Shown piece by piece: positions 44,790 to 53,592 of a stretch of 64,000 bases of DNA. Position 1 is the first letter of the stretch, and every line of letters begins with the position of its first letter. A program made the position numbers and the translations under genes. A model generated the notes under the pieces. That model was not told the origin of the DNA. It searched no databases and saw only the letters and a program-made list of their open reading frames with translations. Source of the DNA: Neobacillus vireti (GTDB lineage: Bacteria > Bacillota > Bacilli > Bacillales > Cytobacillaceae); contig NZ_LDNB01000017.1 in the NCBI RefSeq assembly GCF_001026695.1, positions 62,206-126,205 on the forward strand, written 5' to 3'.

Positions 44790-45131
44790 TTGAGTTATAG
44801 CAACGGTACATTTAACGTAACTTCTACTAAGTTAAAAAAATGGCATTTAAGTGCTAATCATAATAATAAAGAAGGATGTATTTATTGCGCAGGTGACATG
44901 GAACAAATCGCAGAAGAATTTTATAAACATGATATAGAAATTCTTAGTGTGGGACATGCGTGGATAAAGATAAAAGCAGTAAAAAATTATACTCCTTACG
45001 GCGGAGGTAGAACCGACGAAATAAAATTAATTTACAATTTGATTTCAGGACAAGACCCTAACCAATATTCCCATCGTTATGAAGAGCAACCCGTAGTAAA
45101 AGGACATTATAATGAATTAAATAAAATTTAG
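44790..45131 (+). CDS. Hypothetical protein next to integrase remnant
   Basis: A 113-residue soluble protein: SYSNGTFNVTSTKLKKWHL, a CIYCAGDMEQIAEEFYKHD segment with a CxxC, AWIKIKAVKNYTPYGGGRTD, ending NELNKI. TTG 44790 is nine bases from GAAAGG; an in-frame ATG at 44781 abuts it. It lies beside integrase debris, so it may be mobile-element cargo. No family recognised; the stretch to 45586 after it holds only degenerate coding fragments and a palindrome copy. Confidence 0.5.
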   Translation: MSYSNGTFNVTSTKLKKWHLSANHNNKEGCIYCAGDMEQIAEEFYKHDIEILSVGHAWIKIKAVKNYTPYGGGRTDEIKLIYNLISGQDPNQYSHRYEEQPVVKGHYNELNKI

Positions 45132-45330
45132 AATAAATTAGATAGCTTAAGTAAACCACATGGCAGTTATTCAGATGGTTGGGGTGTTTTTGTCGATTAA
45201 AGGATTGAGGGAATCAAAAGCATGTTTGCACTTCTTTAAGAAGAATAAGGAAACAGTCGATAAAGTAATAAAAACCTTGTAGCATTGAAGGAGAAGTCAC
45301 TTTATAAGAGGTATTTTAATTAATAGAGTA

Positions 45331-45379
45331 GGTGCCTGGACCAGTGTGCTGAAACTCTAGCGCAGCGAGTGTAGGCACC
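45331..45379. repeat. Dispersed palindrome copy
   Basis: Terminal GGTGCCT and AGGCACC arms with GGACCAGTGTGCTG and CAGCGAGTGT inside. The middle is more diverged than in other copies. It lies between two gene fragments. Confidence 0.7.
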
Positions 45380-45586
45380 AATTCCGGAACGTGGAATGAA
45401 TAATTCGAGTTTGCACAATTAGCAGAAAAAAATGTTCGTCTAAATCCAAATTCAACATTAATAAAATTGCGGTTGTTTGGGATGAAACTATAAAAATTGT
45501 ACTAACCTATGATCCAAAAATCTCTGTTTAAATAGATTGCATTTGCTGTGGAAACGATGGAGGAAGATATCGTAGAATAGGGTTAG

Positions 45587-46030
45587 ATTGAAAGGATAGT
45601 TCACCATGCTAACCAATCAACAGGAAATATTCCTGATGAAGCATTTGTTAAATTTGGCGAAACCCGAGGGAGAACTATGGACAATTATTGTTTTCAAAGT
45701 CGTAACATTTCATTCCTTTTACCAGCGTTTCGTGAACTTAAACAAACCTATGGAAGTACATGTGAGAAATGGTTGGGGCATAACAGTACGTTCACTTTTT
45801 GGTTTGAACGGTTAAAAGATGATCGCTTAAAGTTAACTCTGGAAATTGGTCCCTTGAATGTAGAGCAACGCTTAGGAAACATAAAAACCCTTGAATCCTT
45901 GGTTCTGCAGTTTTCACCGAAATCGAAGCAGACAACTTCAAGATATACACGATTATTTTCAAAATCAAAATTAATCACAAATTGGGATGATGAGGAAACG
46001 CTTTATGTAAATGGAAGAGTTGTGCAATGA
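45587..46030 (+). pseudogene. C-terminal fragment of an unidentified, possibly PD-(D/E)XK nuclease-like protein
   Basis: Open frame of 147 codons from a TAG to TGA, reading IVHHANQSTGNIPDEAFVKF, then NISFLLPAFRELKQTYGST and FTFWFERLKDDRLKLTLEIG. The last block (FTFWF....D.LKL.LEIGP) resembles the tail of bacterial PD-(D/E)XK nuclease-superfamily proteins; the nuclease core is absent. No ribosome site is seen near any start. Both identification and functionality are uncertain. Confidence 0.4.
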
Positions 46031-46325
46031 TTTAAAAAATCAATCTATCTTGAGCATGATTGAAACTGTAAAAGAAAATCCTGTGGAGTGGGAACCTGAC
46101 TGAGGATTCTTGTTTTCATTTTTAGTGACCTTAATCTTTCAAAAACTAGAAAAGAGACAATGGAAGGAGAAAAAAGCCTTATCAGAAAAAATTGAAGTTA
46201 CACCCTATCCGTACTGGAGGTAGTTTTAAATATATATGAATATAATATAATTCGAAAAAGAGTATATATAAAAACAATTTATACTGCAGATACTTATTTA
46301 ATCGGTTTTCATTAGGTAAGCCTTA

Positions 46326-46355
46326 TGAAACCGTTTACTCTAGACCAATGGTCTA
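46326..46355 (+). promoter_or_regulatory. cre-like site and 15-bp palindrome upstream of the IclR gene
   Basis: TGAAACCGTTTACT (46326) matches the cre consensus at 13 of 14 positions. Two bases after it is TAGACC-AAT-GGTCTA (46341-46355), a perfect dyad. The first suggests CcpA control of the regulator; the second is of unknown ownership. The gap 46031-46466 holds nothing else. Confidence 0.55.
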
Positions 46356-46466
46356 AATTATTTTAAACTAATAGACATATGTGATAGTAGAGCCCATGAA
46401 AATAGGGAATAAAAATATATGCTTAGAGCAATAAAGTGCTACATTTTATTTGGGAGAAGGGATTAC

Positions 46467-47237
46467 ATGGAAGATACGAGAGATAAATCGATAATTCAAT
46501 CAGTAGAAAAGGTTGCGGTTATATTAAAACTTTTTACTAAAAAAAAACCAATGTTAACTCTTCACGATATTCACCAAATATCAGGTTTTAGTAAGACGAC
46601 GGCGATGAGGTTTTGTAATACACTTACTAGTATTGGTTATTTAGAAAAGGTGTATATTGGTCAAGTCCCTTATTATCGTTTAGGGATCGAACTTTTTACA
46701 ATAGGTAGCATGGCAATTAATGCGGTTAATATTCCTGAGAGAGCTAAAAAACATCTACAAGAAATCTCAAATCAATTAGAGGATAGCTCCTATTTGTTCA
46801 TTGAGCGTAATAACAAGGCATATTGTATTGATGCCGTTAAGGGGAGCTATTTTATACAGGATGCAACAACCAATATTGGGGATGTTTTACCATTAAATCG
46901 TGGTGGAGCACCTCTTGCAATTCTTGCTAATATGGATACGAGTAGACAATACGAAATCATGGAAACATTTAATCTAAGCAATGATGAAAAAAAATATTTC
47001 TTAAACAGGTTAGAACTTATAAAATCAAATGGATATTCATTTAGTAGTAACGAAGTAAATCAAAGTACTGCCGCGGTAGGGGTTCCTATATTTAACCATG
47101 AAGGAATCGTGGTTTCAGCAATTAGTGTTGGTGGTATAGAGATGAGATTTAGTAACGAGAGACTACCAAAGATTGTGGAAATATTAAAAGAGGCTGCAAA
47201 TAAGTTGTCCCGTGAACTTGGATGGAATGGTCAATAA
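46467..47237 (+). CDS. IclR family transcriptional regulator
   Basis: A 256-residue IclR protein: N-terminal winged helix (SVEKVAVILKLFTKKKPMLT, IHQISGFSKTTAMRFCNTLT, YLEKVYIGQVPYYRLG) and a GAF-like effector domain (about 85-250, with INRGGAPLAILA-type and AAVGVPIFNHEGIVVSAISVGG segments). ATG 46467 follows AGAAGGGATTAC; codons upstream are open but unsupported. It directly precedes the catabolic operons, whose promoters share a TTCCG-N5-CGGAA dyad typical of IclR targets. It is thus the likely pathway regulator. Confidence 0.9.
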   Translation: MEDTRDKSIIQSVEKVAVILKLFTKKKPMLTLHDIHQISGFSKTTAMRFCNTLTSIGYLEKVYIGQVPYYRLGIELFTIGSMAINAVNIPERAKKHLQEISNQLEDSSYLFIERNNKAYCIDAVKGSYFIQDATTNIGDVLPLNRGGAPLAILANMDTSRQYEIMETFNLSNDEKKYFLNRLELIKSNGYSFSSNEVNQSTAAVGVPIFNHEGIVVSAISVGGIEMRFSNERLPKIVEILKEAANKLSRELGWNGQ

Positions 47238-47245
47238 GAGAAGAC

Positions 47246-47280
47246 AAAGCGCTTAGTATACAAAACTAGGTGCTTTTTTA
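47246..47280 (+). terminator. Intrinsic terminator
   Basis: AAAGCGCTTAGT pairs (with wobbles) with ACTAGGTGCTTTT, then TTA. It separates the regulator from operon A. Confidence 0.7.
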
Positions 47281-47349
47281 TTTCTTTACTATTCGTATGA
47301 TGGTGAGCATGAGAAAAAAGTCAGTATTCTGAAAATTTAAAAAAATAAA

Positions 47350-47420
47350 TTGACAACGTTTTCATTTGCGGTTATTATTTTCACATACCGTATCGTGTTA
47401 CTATATTCCGTAATGCGGAA
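47350..47420 (+). promoter_or_regulatory. Operon A promoter with cre and IclR-type dyad
   Basis: -35 TTGACA (47350), 17 bp, -10 TATTAT (47373). TGACAACGTTTTCA (47351) matches cre at 13 of 14 positions and overlaps the -35. Downstream lie a TACCG half-site (47386) and the dyad TTCCG-N5-CGGAA (47406-47420), 20 bp later. The same order and nearly the same distances occur at 55118-55189. Confidence 0.75.
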
Positions 47421-47533
47421 TTCGTATCAAAGACTCTCCATTATTTTAGAAATAATGGGGAGGATAAAGTATGTAAAGTGACTGAAAATTTATACGTACT
47501 TAGCAAACAAATAAAGAGGGGGTATTTTTTTAA

Positions 47534-48556
47534 ATGGAATGCGTTTTATTAAAAGAGGGAAAAAATGTAGTCCTGGATGATAAAGACATACCACAATTAG
47601 GAGAATACGAACTACTAGCCAGAGTGAAGCGAGCAGGTATTTGTGGGACAGATTTAAAGTTATATACAGGAAATTACCATATTGATAGTAAAGCACTTCC
47701 AATCGTTCTTGGCCATGAATTTATCGGTGAGGTGGTAGCCGTTGGCGACAAGGTTACTAAAGTCGCCATAAGTGATCGTATCGTTGCACAGCCGACCTAT
47801 AGTAGCTGTGAAGAATGTACGTACTGTAATCGAGGCGAATTTAACCTATGCAATAACAGAAAACGAATCGGTTTCGATTACGATGGTGTATTTGCTCAGT
47901 ATGTCAAACTGCATGAAAAACAAATTTATCATGTTCCTGATAGTATATCTGATGATGCTGGTGCCCTAATTGAACCGCTAACAGTTGCGGTAAGGGGAGT
48001 TTACAAGACGGATATAAGGCCTACAGATACGGTTCTCGTTATTGGTCCAGGTACAATCGGTTTATTTACGGCCCTTGTAGCAAAACAATTTGGTGCTAAA
48101 GTAATTGTTTGTGGAACACTCGCAGATGCTGAGCGTTTAGAGATTGCTTCCCAAATGGGCGTTGATATGACAGACATGTCCGGAGATTTGCATGAGATGT
48201 TGAGGCGAAAAAAAATAACAGTCGACATTGTGTTTGAATGTTCTGGTAATCCTCACGGGATTAACCTAGGTCTCAATATACTACGTCCAAAAGGTCAATA
48301 TGTTCAAATTGGTACATCCTCAAAGATGCAAAATATTTCTTTTATGGATATTGCATATAAGGAATTAAAAGTAACTGGAAGTATCAGTGCAATAAGAGAA
48401 GATTGGAATACAGCGATTAAATTGATGGAAAAGCTCCAATCAAAAGCGCTGTTAATAGTAAAAAAGTACCTTGAGCTTAAGGATTTCGAAAAGGGTTTTG
48501 AAGAATGCCTTAATAATGGCGGACCGAAGATATTATTTACCCCCTATCCAAAATAA
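47534..48556 (+). CDS. Zinc-dependent alcohol dehydrogenase (MDR family)
   Basis: A 340-residue medium-chain dehydrogenase. Catalytic zinc ligands are in AGICGTDLKLY (Cys) and LGHEFIGEV (His-Glu); the four structural-zinc cysteines are in SCEECTYCNRGEFNLC; the Rossmann motif is VIGPGTIGLFTA. It is close to sorbitol/threonine-type NAD dehydrogenases, oxidising a secondary alcohol or polyol. GAGGGGG lies upstream of ATG 47534. First gene of operon A, ahead of the amidohydrolases and the importer, suggesting that it oxidises the imported compound or an early product. Confidence 0.9.
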   Translation: MECVLLKEGKNVVLDDKDIPQLGEYELLARVKRAGICGTDLKLYTGNYHIDSKALPIVLGHEFIGEVVAVGDKVTKVAISDRIVAQPTYSSCEECTYCNRGEFNLCNNRKRIGFDYDGVFAQYVKLHEKQIYHVPDSISDDAGALIEPLTVAVRGVYKTDIRPTDTVLVIGPGTIGLFTALVAKQFGAKVIVCGTLADAERLEIASQMGVDMTDMSGDLHEMLRRKKITVDIVFECSGNPHGINLGLNILRPKGQYVQIGTSSKMQNISFMDIAYKELKVTGSISAIREDWNTAIKLMEKLQSKALLIVKKYLELKDFEKGFEECLNNGGPKILFTPYPK

Positions 48557-48728
48557 TACAGAAATTTAAACACCTCTAGAAAAACACTTCATGTACTATG
48601 TTTTTTGCGAATGCTTTCTATAATTGTCCAGACCCCTAGTTAAAGCAACATGGTGGAAAGAACCATTTAATGATTTACAATAATTAATATATTTGTAGAT
48701 TAATAATCAAAAAGAACGGAGGACACGC

Positions 48729-49490
48729 ATGATAATTGATGTTCATACCCATCTCTTAACAAATCCATTTTCCGTGAAGGAAGTTGAGGAGGTTTTAGAC
48801 GGGGCCGATAGATTTGGAATAAAAAAGCTATGTGTTGCTTCATTAGGTCCTGGATGCTATTACCCAACCAAACTCATCCATGAACCTACACAGGAACAAT
48901 GCGCTTCCTTCAATGCCGATTTGTTTGAGATTATGAAATTGTATCCCGACCGTATTTGGGGATGGGCATATATCAATCCAGCATATCCTGGAGCAGTCGA
49001 CGAAGTTAAACGGGGCATTGAGGAGTACGGAATGATTGGTGTAAAAATGTGGACAGGAACAAAATGTAATGACCCTAGGTTTTTTCCTGTGGTAGAGGAG
49101 GCCATTAAGTATGGTGTACCGATTTTACAACACACTTGGGATAAAGTAACAGGTTATTTTCCAAATGAATCAAGGTCTTTTGATGTAGCCGATCTTGCAG
49201 AAAAGTATCCTGAGGTGAAAATTGTCATGGCTCATAACGAACGAGCAGTATTAAAAGTGAAACATTGTCCAAATGTTTTTATGGATACAGCAAGTCCGAT
49301 TGCTGAGCTAGGAATGATTGAAAAAGCAGTGGACCATATTGGTGTTGACCGCTTGGTATTTGGATCAGATTGTATTGGTGTAGACTTCGCATCCACAATA
49401 GGTAAAATAATCGGGTCAGACTTACCGGAGGATGATAAGTCAAAAATATTAGGAGAAAATTTCCTTCGGATTTTAGGGAGGGATCAATAA
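48729..49490 (+). CDS. Amidohydrolase family protein (amidohydrolase 2, metal-binding type)
   Basis: A 253-residue TIM-barrel protein of the amidohydrolase-2 (ACMSD/gamma-resorcylate decarboxylase-like) group. Metal-binding marks: MIIDVHTHLL (H6, H8), HTW about residue 137, VMAHNERAV about 168 and GSDCIGVDF (catalytic Asp region). Members hydrolyse or decarboxylate small cyclic or aromatic acids or lactones. AACGGAGGACACGC precedes ATG 48729. The stop TAATG overlaps the next gene, so the two are translationally coupled. Confidence 0.88.
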   Translation: MIIDVHTHLLTNPFSVKEVEEVLDGADRFGIKKLCVASLGPGCYYPTKLIHEPTQEQCASFNADLFEIMKLYPDRIWGWAYINPAYPGAVDEVKRGIEEYGMIGVKMWTGTKCNDPRFFPVVEEAIKYGVPILQHTWDKVTGYFPNESRSFDVADLAEKYPEVKIVMAHNERAVLKVKHCPNVFMDTASPIAELGMIEKAVDHIGVDRLVFGSDCIGVDFASTIGKIIGSDLPEDDKSKILGENFLRILGRDQ

Positions 49491-50284
49491 TGACAAAGCT
49501 TACCTACTTTGACTCAAATATTTTCATCGGTAATTGGCCATTTCATCAACTTAGATATAACAATTTAGAAGGTATTTTTCATCTAATGGAAAGGGTAAAC
49601 ATTGAAAAAGCGTTCATCTCTAGTTTAGATAGTGTATTTTGCATAGACCGTGACATTCCTGATGTTAACCATAAATTATTTAAGACGGTGAAGGAATATC
49701 CAGAAAAATTACTTCCATTTTATACTATTAATCCTAATGTATTTAATAGTAGGGAGTACGTTGAAATGCTGGTTAATAACTGTAATTTACATGGAATACG
49801 TTTGTACCCAACCTATCATGACTATTCCCTCCATACTACCGAGGTAGATGGTATTGCGGAACACGCAAGTGAACTTAATGTTCCAATCTTTATCACTTTT
49901 CGATTTGAAGATGAACGAGTACATCATCCGGTAGCAAAGGTTCCGCCTTTAATCATAGAAGAACTCTCAAAATTCTTGAATAATCATCCGGAAACAACAT
50001 TTATTATTGGTGGAATGAGAATTACTGATGCGGAGGAACTACTTAACCAATTAACTCATCAAAAAGTATTTTTCGAGCTTTCGTTTGTCCAAACTCCTTT
50101 TCGTTCATTGGAACTACTTGTTGAAAAGGTTGGAGTTGACCGAGTCCTGTTTGGTACAGGTCTGCCTTACTGGTACCCAGAATGCACAACGTTAAAATTA
50201 GAAACATCGATTCTTCCTTATGATGACCTCCAAAAAATTGCTAAAGATAATTTCCAAAAAATTATAGACCAACGAGTGAGGTGA
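49490..50284 (+). CDS. Amidohydrolase-2-like protein lacking the HxH metal motif
   Basis: A 264-residue TIM-barrel protein of the same superfamily, but the first-strand motif reads FDSNIFIGNWPFHQLR, with Asp-Ser-Asn replacing His-x-His. Later positions also differ (FITFRFEDER, IIGGMRITDA, VLFGTGLPYWYP), so the usual metal site is largely missing. It overlaps the preceding gene by one base (TAATG). It may form a heteromer with the upstream amidohydrolase as a non-catalytic partner, or use a different mechanism. Confidence 0.8.
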   Translation: MTKLTYFDSNIFIGNWPFHQLRYNNLEGIFHLMERVNIEKAFISSLDSVFCIDRDIPDVNHKLFKTVKEYPEKLLPFYTINPNVFNSREYVEMLVNNCNLHGIRLYPTYHDYSLHTTEVDGIAEHASELNVPIFITFRFEDERVHHPVAKVPPLIIEELSKFLNNHPETTFIIGGMRITDAEELLNQLTHQKVFFELSFVQTPFRSLELLVEKVGVDRVLFGTGLPYWYPECTTLKLETSILPYDDLQKIAKDNFQKIIDQRVR

Positions 50285-50291
50285 AGTAATA

Positions 50292-51170
50292 ATGATTCTC
50301 CAAATACTAATATCAGGAATTTTATTAGGTGGAGTTTATATTTTAGCTAGTATTGGATTGACATTGATATTCGGGGTAGCAAAAGTAGTCAATTTTGCTC
50401 ATGGTGAAATCCTAATGCTTGGGATGTATCTAACGTTTTGGCTATATTCAATATTTAATCTGGATCCTACCTATTCAATTGCTATCGTGATTCCTATCTT
50501 CTTTTTATTAGGAACCTTGATGTACTTGTTTGTCATTCGGCCATCCTTAAATGCTCCCGAACTTACACAGGTTTTTGCGACCTTAGGGTTATCCATTCTT
50601 TTACAAAATCTAGCATTATTACTTTGGGGTGCAGATTATCGAACTGTAAAAACTTTTTACTCAAATACGGCAGTAACAATTAGCCCTGAAATAAGTATCA
50701 GTGTTTCTCGGGTCGTAGCTTTTGTTACTTCATTACTAATTTTGTTAGTTCTTATCATTTTTCTTAAAAAAACGTACATTGGTAAAGCCATTCAAGCTGT
50801 TTCGCAAGATCGCTCAGCAGCCATGCTAATGGGAATAAGTGTGAAAAGAATTTATATGTATGCAGTAGGAATTGGGTGTGCATGTGCGGGACTAGCTGGT
50901 GCCTTGTTAATACCACAATATTATGCATTTCCAACTGCAGGTGTTTCATTTATCCTAATATCCTTCGTTGTTGTTGTTCTCGGAGGGATTGGTAGTATAC
51001 CAGGGGCAATCGTTGGTGGAATTATTGTGGGATTACTGGAATCTATAACTGGTGTTTTTGTCCCAGAACTTAAAGAGGCTTCTTATTTCATATTTTTTAT
51101 CGTCATATTATTAATTAGACCAAATGGCTTGTTTGGTGTAAAAGGTGCAGGAGAGGAGGGCGCACGATGA
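50292..51170 (+). CDS. livH: Branched-chain amino acid-type ABC transporter permease LivH
   Basis: A 292-residue inner-membrane permease with about eight helices. Opening ILISGILLGGVYILASIGL and the family signature VNFAHGEILMLGMYLTFW are typical LivH; VVVLGGIGSIPGAIVGG near the C-terminus contacts the ATPase. It begins seven bases after the amidohydrolase stop. With livM, livG, livF and a binding protein it forms a complete HAAT importer. Because of the operon, the substrate is probably not a simple amino acid. Confidence 0.93.
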   Translation: MILQILISGILLGGVYILASIGLTLIFGVAKVVNFAHGEILMLGMYLTFWLYSIFNLDPTYSIAIVIPIFFLLGTLMYLFVIRPSLNAPELTQVFATLGLSILLQNLALLLWGADYRTVKTFYSNTAVTISPEISISVSRVVAFVTSLLILLVLIIFLKKTYIGKAIQAVSQDRSAAMLMGISVKRIYMYAVGIGCACAGLAGALLIPQYYAFPTAGVSFILISFVVVVLGGIGSIPGAIVGGIIVGLLESITGVFVPELKEASYFIFFIVILLIRPNGLFGVKGAGEEGAR

Positions 51171-52165
51171 ATAAACAGAAAAAGGGAATGCTAATTGGCC
51201 TCCTCATTGTAACTTTGTTACTTCCATATTTAATACAAAATGAATTTTACCTCCATGTTTTAACTTCAGTGCTGGTTTATGCTGGTCTAGCCAGTAGCTG
51301 GAATATCCTTGGCGGATTTGCTGGACAATTATCTTTAGGTCATACAGCTTTTTTTGGAATAGGGGCCTATACTTCGACATTACTTTATGTTTACCTTGGG
51401 ATTTCTCCATGGATAGGAATGCTAGTTGGTGGTTTTTTAGCAGTCATAGTTAGCTTTATAACTCTTTATCCAAGTTTTCGTTTACGTGGCGTATTCTTTG
51501 CAATGGTGACAATATCATTTGGAGAAGTCATTCGAATATTATTCGTTTATTTTAGGAACAAAACGACTATTCCATATGGGGTAACAATTAACTATGAACC
51601 TTCTTTCACAAATATGATATTTGATGGTCCAATGGGCTACTTCTATGTCAGTTTTGTTTACCTACTTATTATTTTAGTGATTTCATGGAAGGTAAAAAAT
51701 AGCCGCCTTGGATTTTTCCTAAATGCATTAAAAGAGAATGATGAGGCAGCACAAGCACTTGGAGTTCCAACTAGTGCCTCCAAGTTTAAAGCACTTGCAA
51801 TCAGCGCCTTTTTTACAGCGATTGGTGGGACAATATTAGTTCAGAATATTCTTTATATTGAACCTGAAAGCGCCTTTTCCACCTCTATATCTACGGAACT
51901 TGCTCTAATTTCAATTATTGGTGGGATTGGTACAGTAGCTGGTCCAGTTATTGGGGCTATCATATTAATTCCATTGGGTGAATCTCTAAGAGCTTTGTTT
52001 AGTGGTTCTGTACAGGGATTACACTTGGTACTCTATGGAGTGCTATTAATGGTTGTTGTCTTAAAGAATCCAAACGGGATTATGGGCTTTATTTCCTCAT
52101 TCAATAAGAAAAGGAAGAAAAAAAGAGAAGTACAACTTGAGGAGGTACCTGATGTTAGAGGTTAA
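51167..52165 (+). CDS. livM: Branched-chain amino acid-type ABC transporter permease LivM
   Basis: A 332-residue permease with about nine helices and the LivM marks SWNILGGFAGQLSLGHTAFF and GGIGTVAGPVIGA. The C-terminus is highly basic (KKRKKKREVQ). ATG 51167 overlaps the LivH stop (ATGA), indicating coupled translation. Pairs with LivH as the transmembrane channel of the importer. Confidence 0.93.
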   Translation: MNKQKKGMLIGLLIVTLLLPYLIQNEFYLHVLTSVLVYAGLASSWNILGGFAGQLSLGHTAFFGIGAYTSTLLYVYLGISPWIGMLVGGFLAVIVSFITLYPSFRLRGVFFAMVTISFGEVIRILFVYFRNKTTIPYGVTINYEPSFTNMIFDGPMGYFYVSFVYLLIILVISWKVKNSRLGFFLNALKENDEAAQALGVPTSASKFKALAISAFFTAIGGTILVQNILYIEPESAFSTSISTELALISIIGGIGTVAGPVIGAIILIPLGESLRALFSGSVQGLHLVLYGVLLMVVVLKNPNGIMGFISSFNKKRKKKREVQLEEVPDVRG

Positions 52166-52868
52166 TAATCTGGTGAAAAGCTTTGGCGGCTTACAGGTGA
52201 CTAAAAAAGTAAGCTTTGAAGTAAAAAAAGGAGAAATATTTGGAATTATTGGACCAAATGGTGCTGGGAAAACAACCATGTTCAACCAAATTTCTGGATT
52301 CATTAAACCAGACAGTGGATCGATTACTTTTAAAGGAAATTCAATTGAAAAAAGGTCTCCAAAGGATATTTGTAAACTGGGTATTGGTAGGACGTTTCAA
52401 ATAGCACAACCCTTTCCCAAAATGTCAGTTCTTGAAAACGTGATGGTTGGGAGTTTGTTAAGAACAAAATCTATTAATCAAGCAAGAGAAAAGGCAAAAG
52501 AAGTTTTAGATTTTGTACAACTTAATGTTCCTTATGATACACCTTCTTCAAACTTAACGATTTCTGATCGAAAAAGATTAGAAGTGGCGAAGGCGCTTGC
52601 AACGGAGCCAGAGTTAATTCTTTTGGATGAAGTAATGGCCGGATTGAATCAAACTGGTGTGAAAGAATTTATTAATCTCATTTTCGAATTAAAAAAACGT
52701 GGAACAAGCGTTTTAATTATCGAGCATATTATGGAAGCTATGATGACTCTATCAGACAGAATTCTTGTACTAAATTATGGAGAGGAAGTATTAACCGGAA
52801 AACCTCAAGAAGTTGCGAATAATCCAAAGGTAATTGAGGCCTATTTGGGAGATGAAATCCATGCTTGA
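52152..52868 (+). CDS. livG: ABC transporter ATP-binding protein LivG
   Basis: A 238-residue ATPase: Walker A GPNGAGKTTMFN, Q-loop near IGRTFQIAQPFP, a variant signature LTISDRKRLEVAKALA (SDRK in place of SGG/SGQ), Walker B LILLDEVMAGL and the H-loop IIEHIMEAM. ATG 52152 follows GAGGAGGTACCTG and overlaps the LivM end by 14 bases. It powers the importer together with LivF. The altered C-loop is worth noting, though LivG proteins often vary there. Confidence 0.92.
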   Translation: MLEVNNLVKSFGGLQVTKKVSFEVKKGEIFGIIGPNGAGKTTMFNQISGFIKPDSGSITFKGNSIEKRSPKDICKLGIGRTFQIAQPFPKMSVLENVMVGSLLRTKSINQAREKAKEVLDFVQLNVPYDTPSSNLTISDRKRLEVAKALATEPELILLDEVMAGLNQTGVKEFINLIFELKKRGTSVLIIEHIMEAMMTLSDRILVLNYGEEVLTGKPQEVANNPKVIEAYLGDEIHA

Positions 52869-53565
52869 TATAAAAAATATCGATGTGTTTTATGGTGATG
52901 TTCAAGTTCTCTTCGACGTTTCCTTACAGGTGCGACCAGGTGAAATAGTAGCCCTTGTTGGTGCAAATGCAGCGGGGAAATCCACTACTTTAAAAACAAT
53001 CTCTGGTTTGTTAAAACCAAAAGCAGGAGAGATACTTTTTCATGAGAAGAACATCCATACATTGGATTCAGACAAAATTGTTGAAAAGGGAATTATCCAA
53101 GTTCCCGAAGGGAGGAGGCTATTTCCAAGGCTCTCGGTTGAAGCAAATTTAGAATTAGGGTCATATCCAAAACGAGCTAGGGCTAAAGCTCAAGATAATC
53201 TAAAAAACATGTATGAAATATTTCCACAATTGTATGATCGAAGACATCAATTAACCGGTTCATTAAGTGGTGGGGAACAACAGATGTGTGCGATAGCAAG
53301 AGGTTTGATGTCGATGCCTGAGGTATTAATGGTGGATGAAACATCCTTGGGACTATCACCACTATTGGTGAAACATACAATCAGGACAATCAAGGAAATT
53401 AATGAATTGGGTACCACTATTTTACTTATCGACCAAAATGTAAATTATGCGCTTCGAATAGCCCACAGAGCGTATGTTTTAGAAAATGGAAGAATTGTAA
53501 TGCAAGGAGAAGGTAATTCTTTATTAGAAGATCCTTATCTAAGGAAAGCTTATTTAGGTATATAA
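52861..53565 (+). CDS. livF: ABC transporter ATP-binding protein LivF
   Basis: A 234-residue ATPase with Walker A VGANAAGKSTTLKT (Ala in place of Gly before the second Gly), signature LSGGEQQMCAIARGL, Walker B VLMVDETSLGLSP (Thr where Pro is common) and H-switch replaced by LLIDQNV, as is usual in LivF. ATG 52861 overlaps the LivG stop (ATGCTTGA). Completes the ATPase heterodimer. Confidence 0.92.
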   Translation: MLDIKNIDVFYGDVQVLFDVSLQVRPGEIVALVGANAAGKSTTLKTISGLLKPKAGEILFHEKNIHTLDSDKIVEKGIIQVPEGRRLFPRLSVEANLELGSYPKRARAKAQDNLKNMYEIFPQLYDRRHQLTGSLSGGEQQMCAIARGLMSMPEVLMVDETSLGLSPLLVKHTIRTIKEINELGTTILLIDQNVNYALRIAHRAYVLENGRIVMQGEGNSLLEDPYLRKAYLGI

Positions 53566-53592
53566 TCAACTACATTCAAAGGGGGAATTTAA

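Noticed and set aside
45606-45815. 69-codon plus-strand frame overlapping the nuclease-like fragment
   Set aside because: It is in a different frame from the fragment with family resemblance and has no ribosome site.
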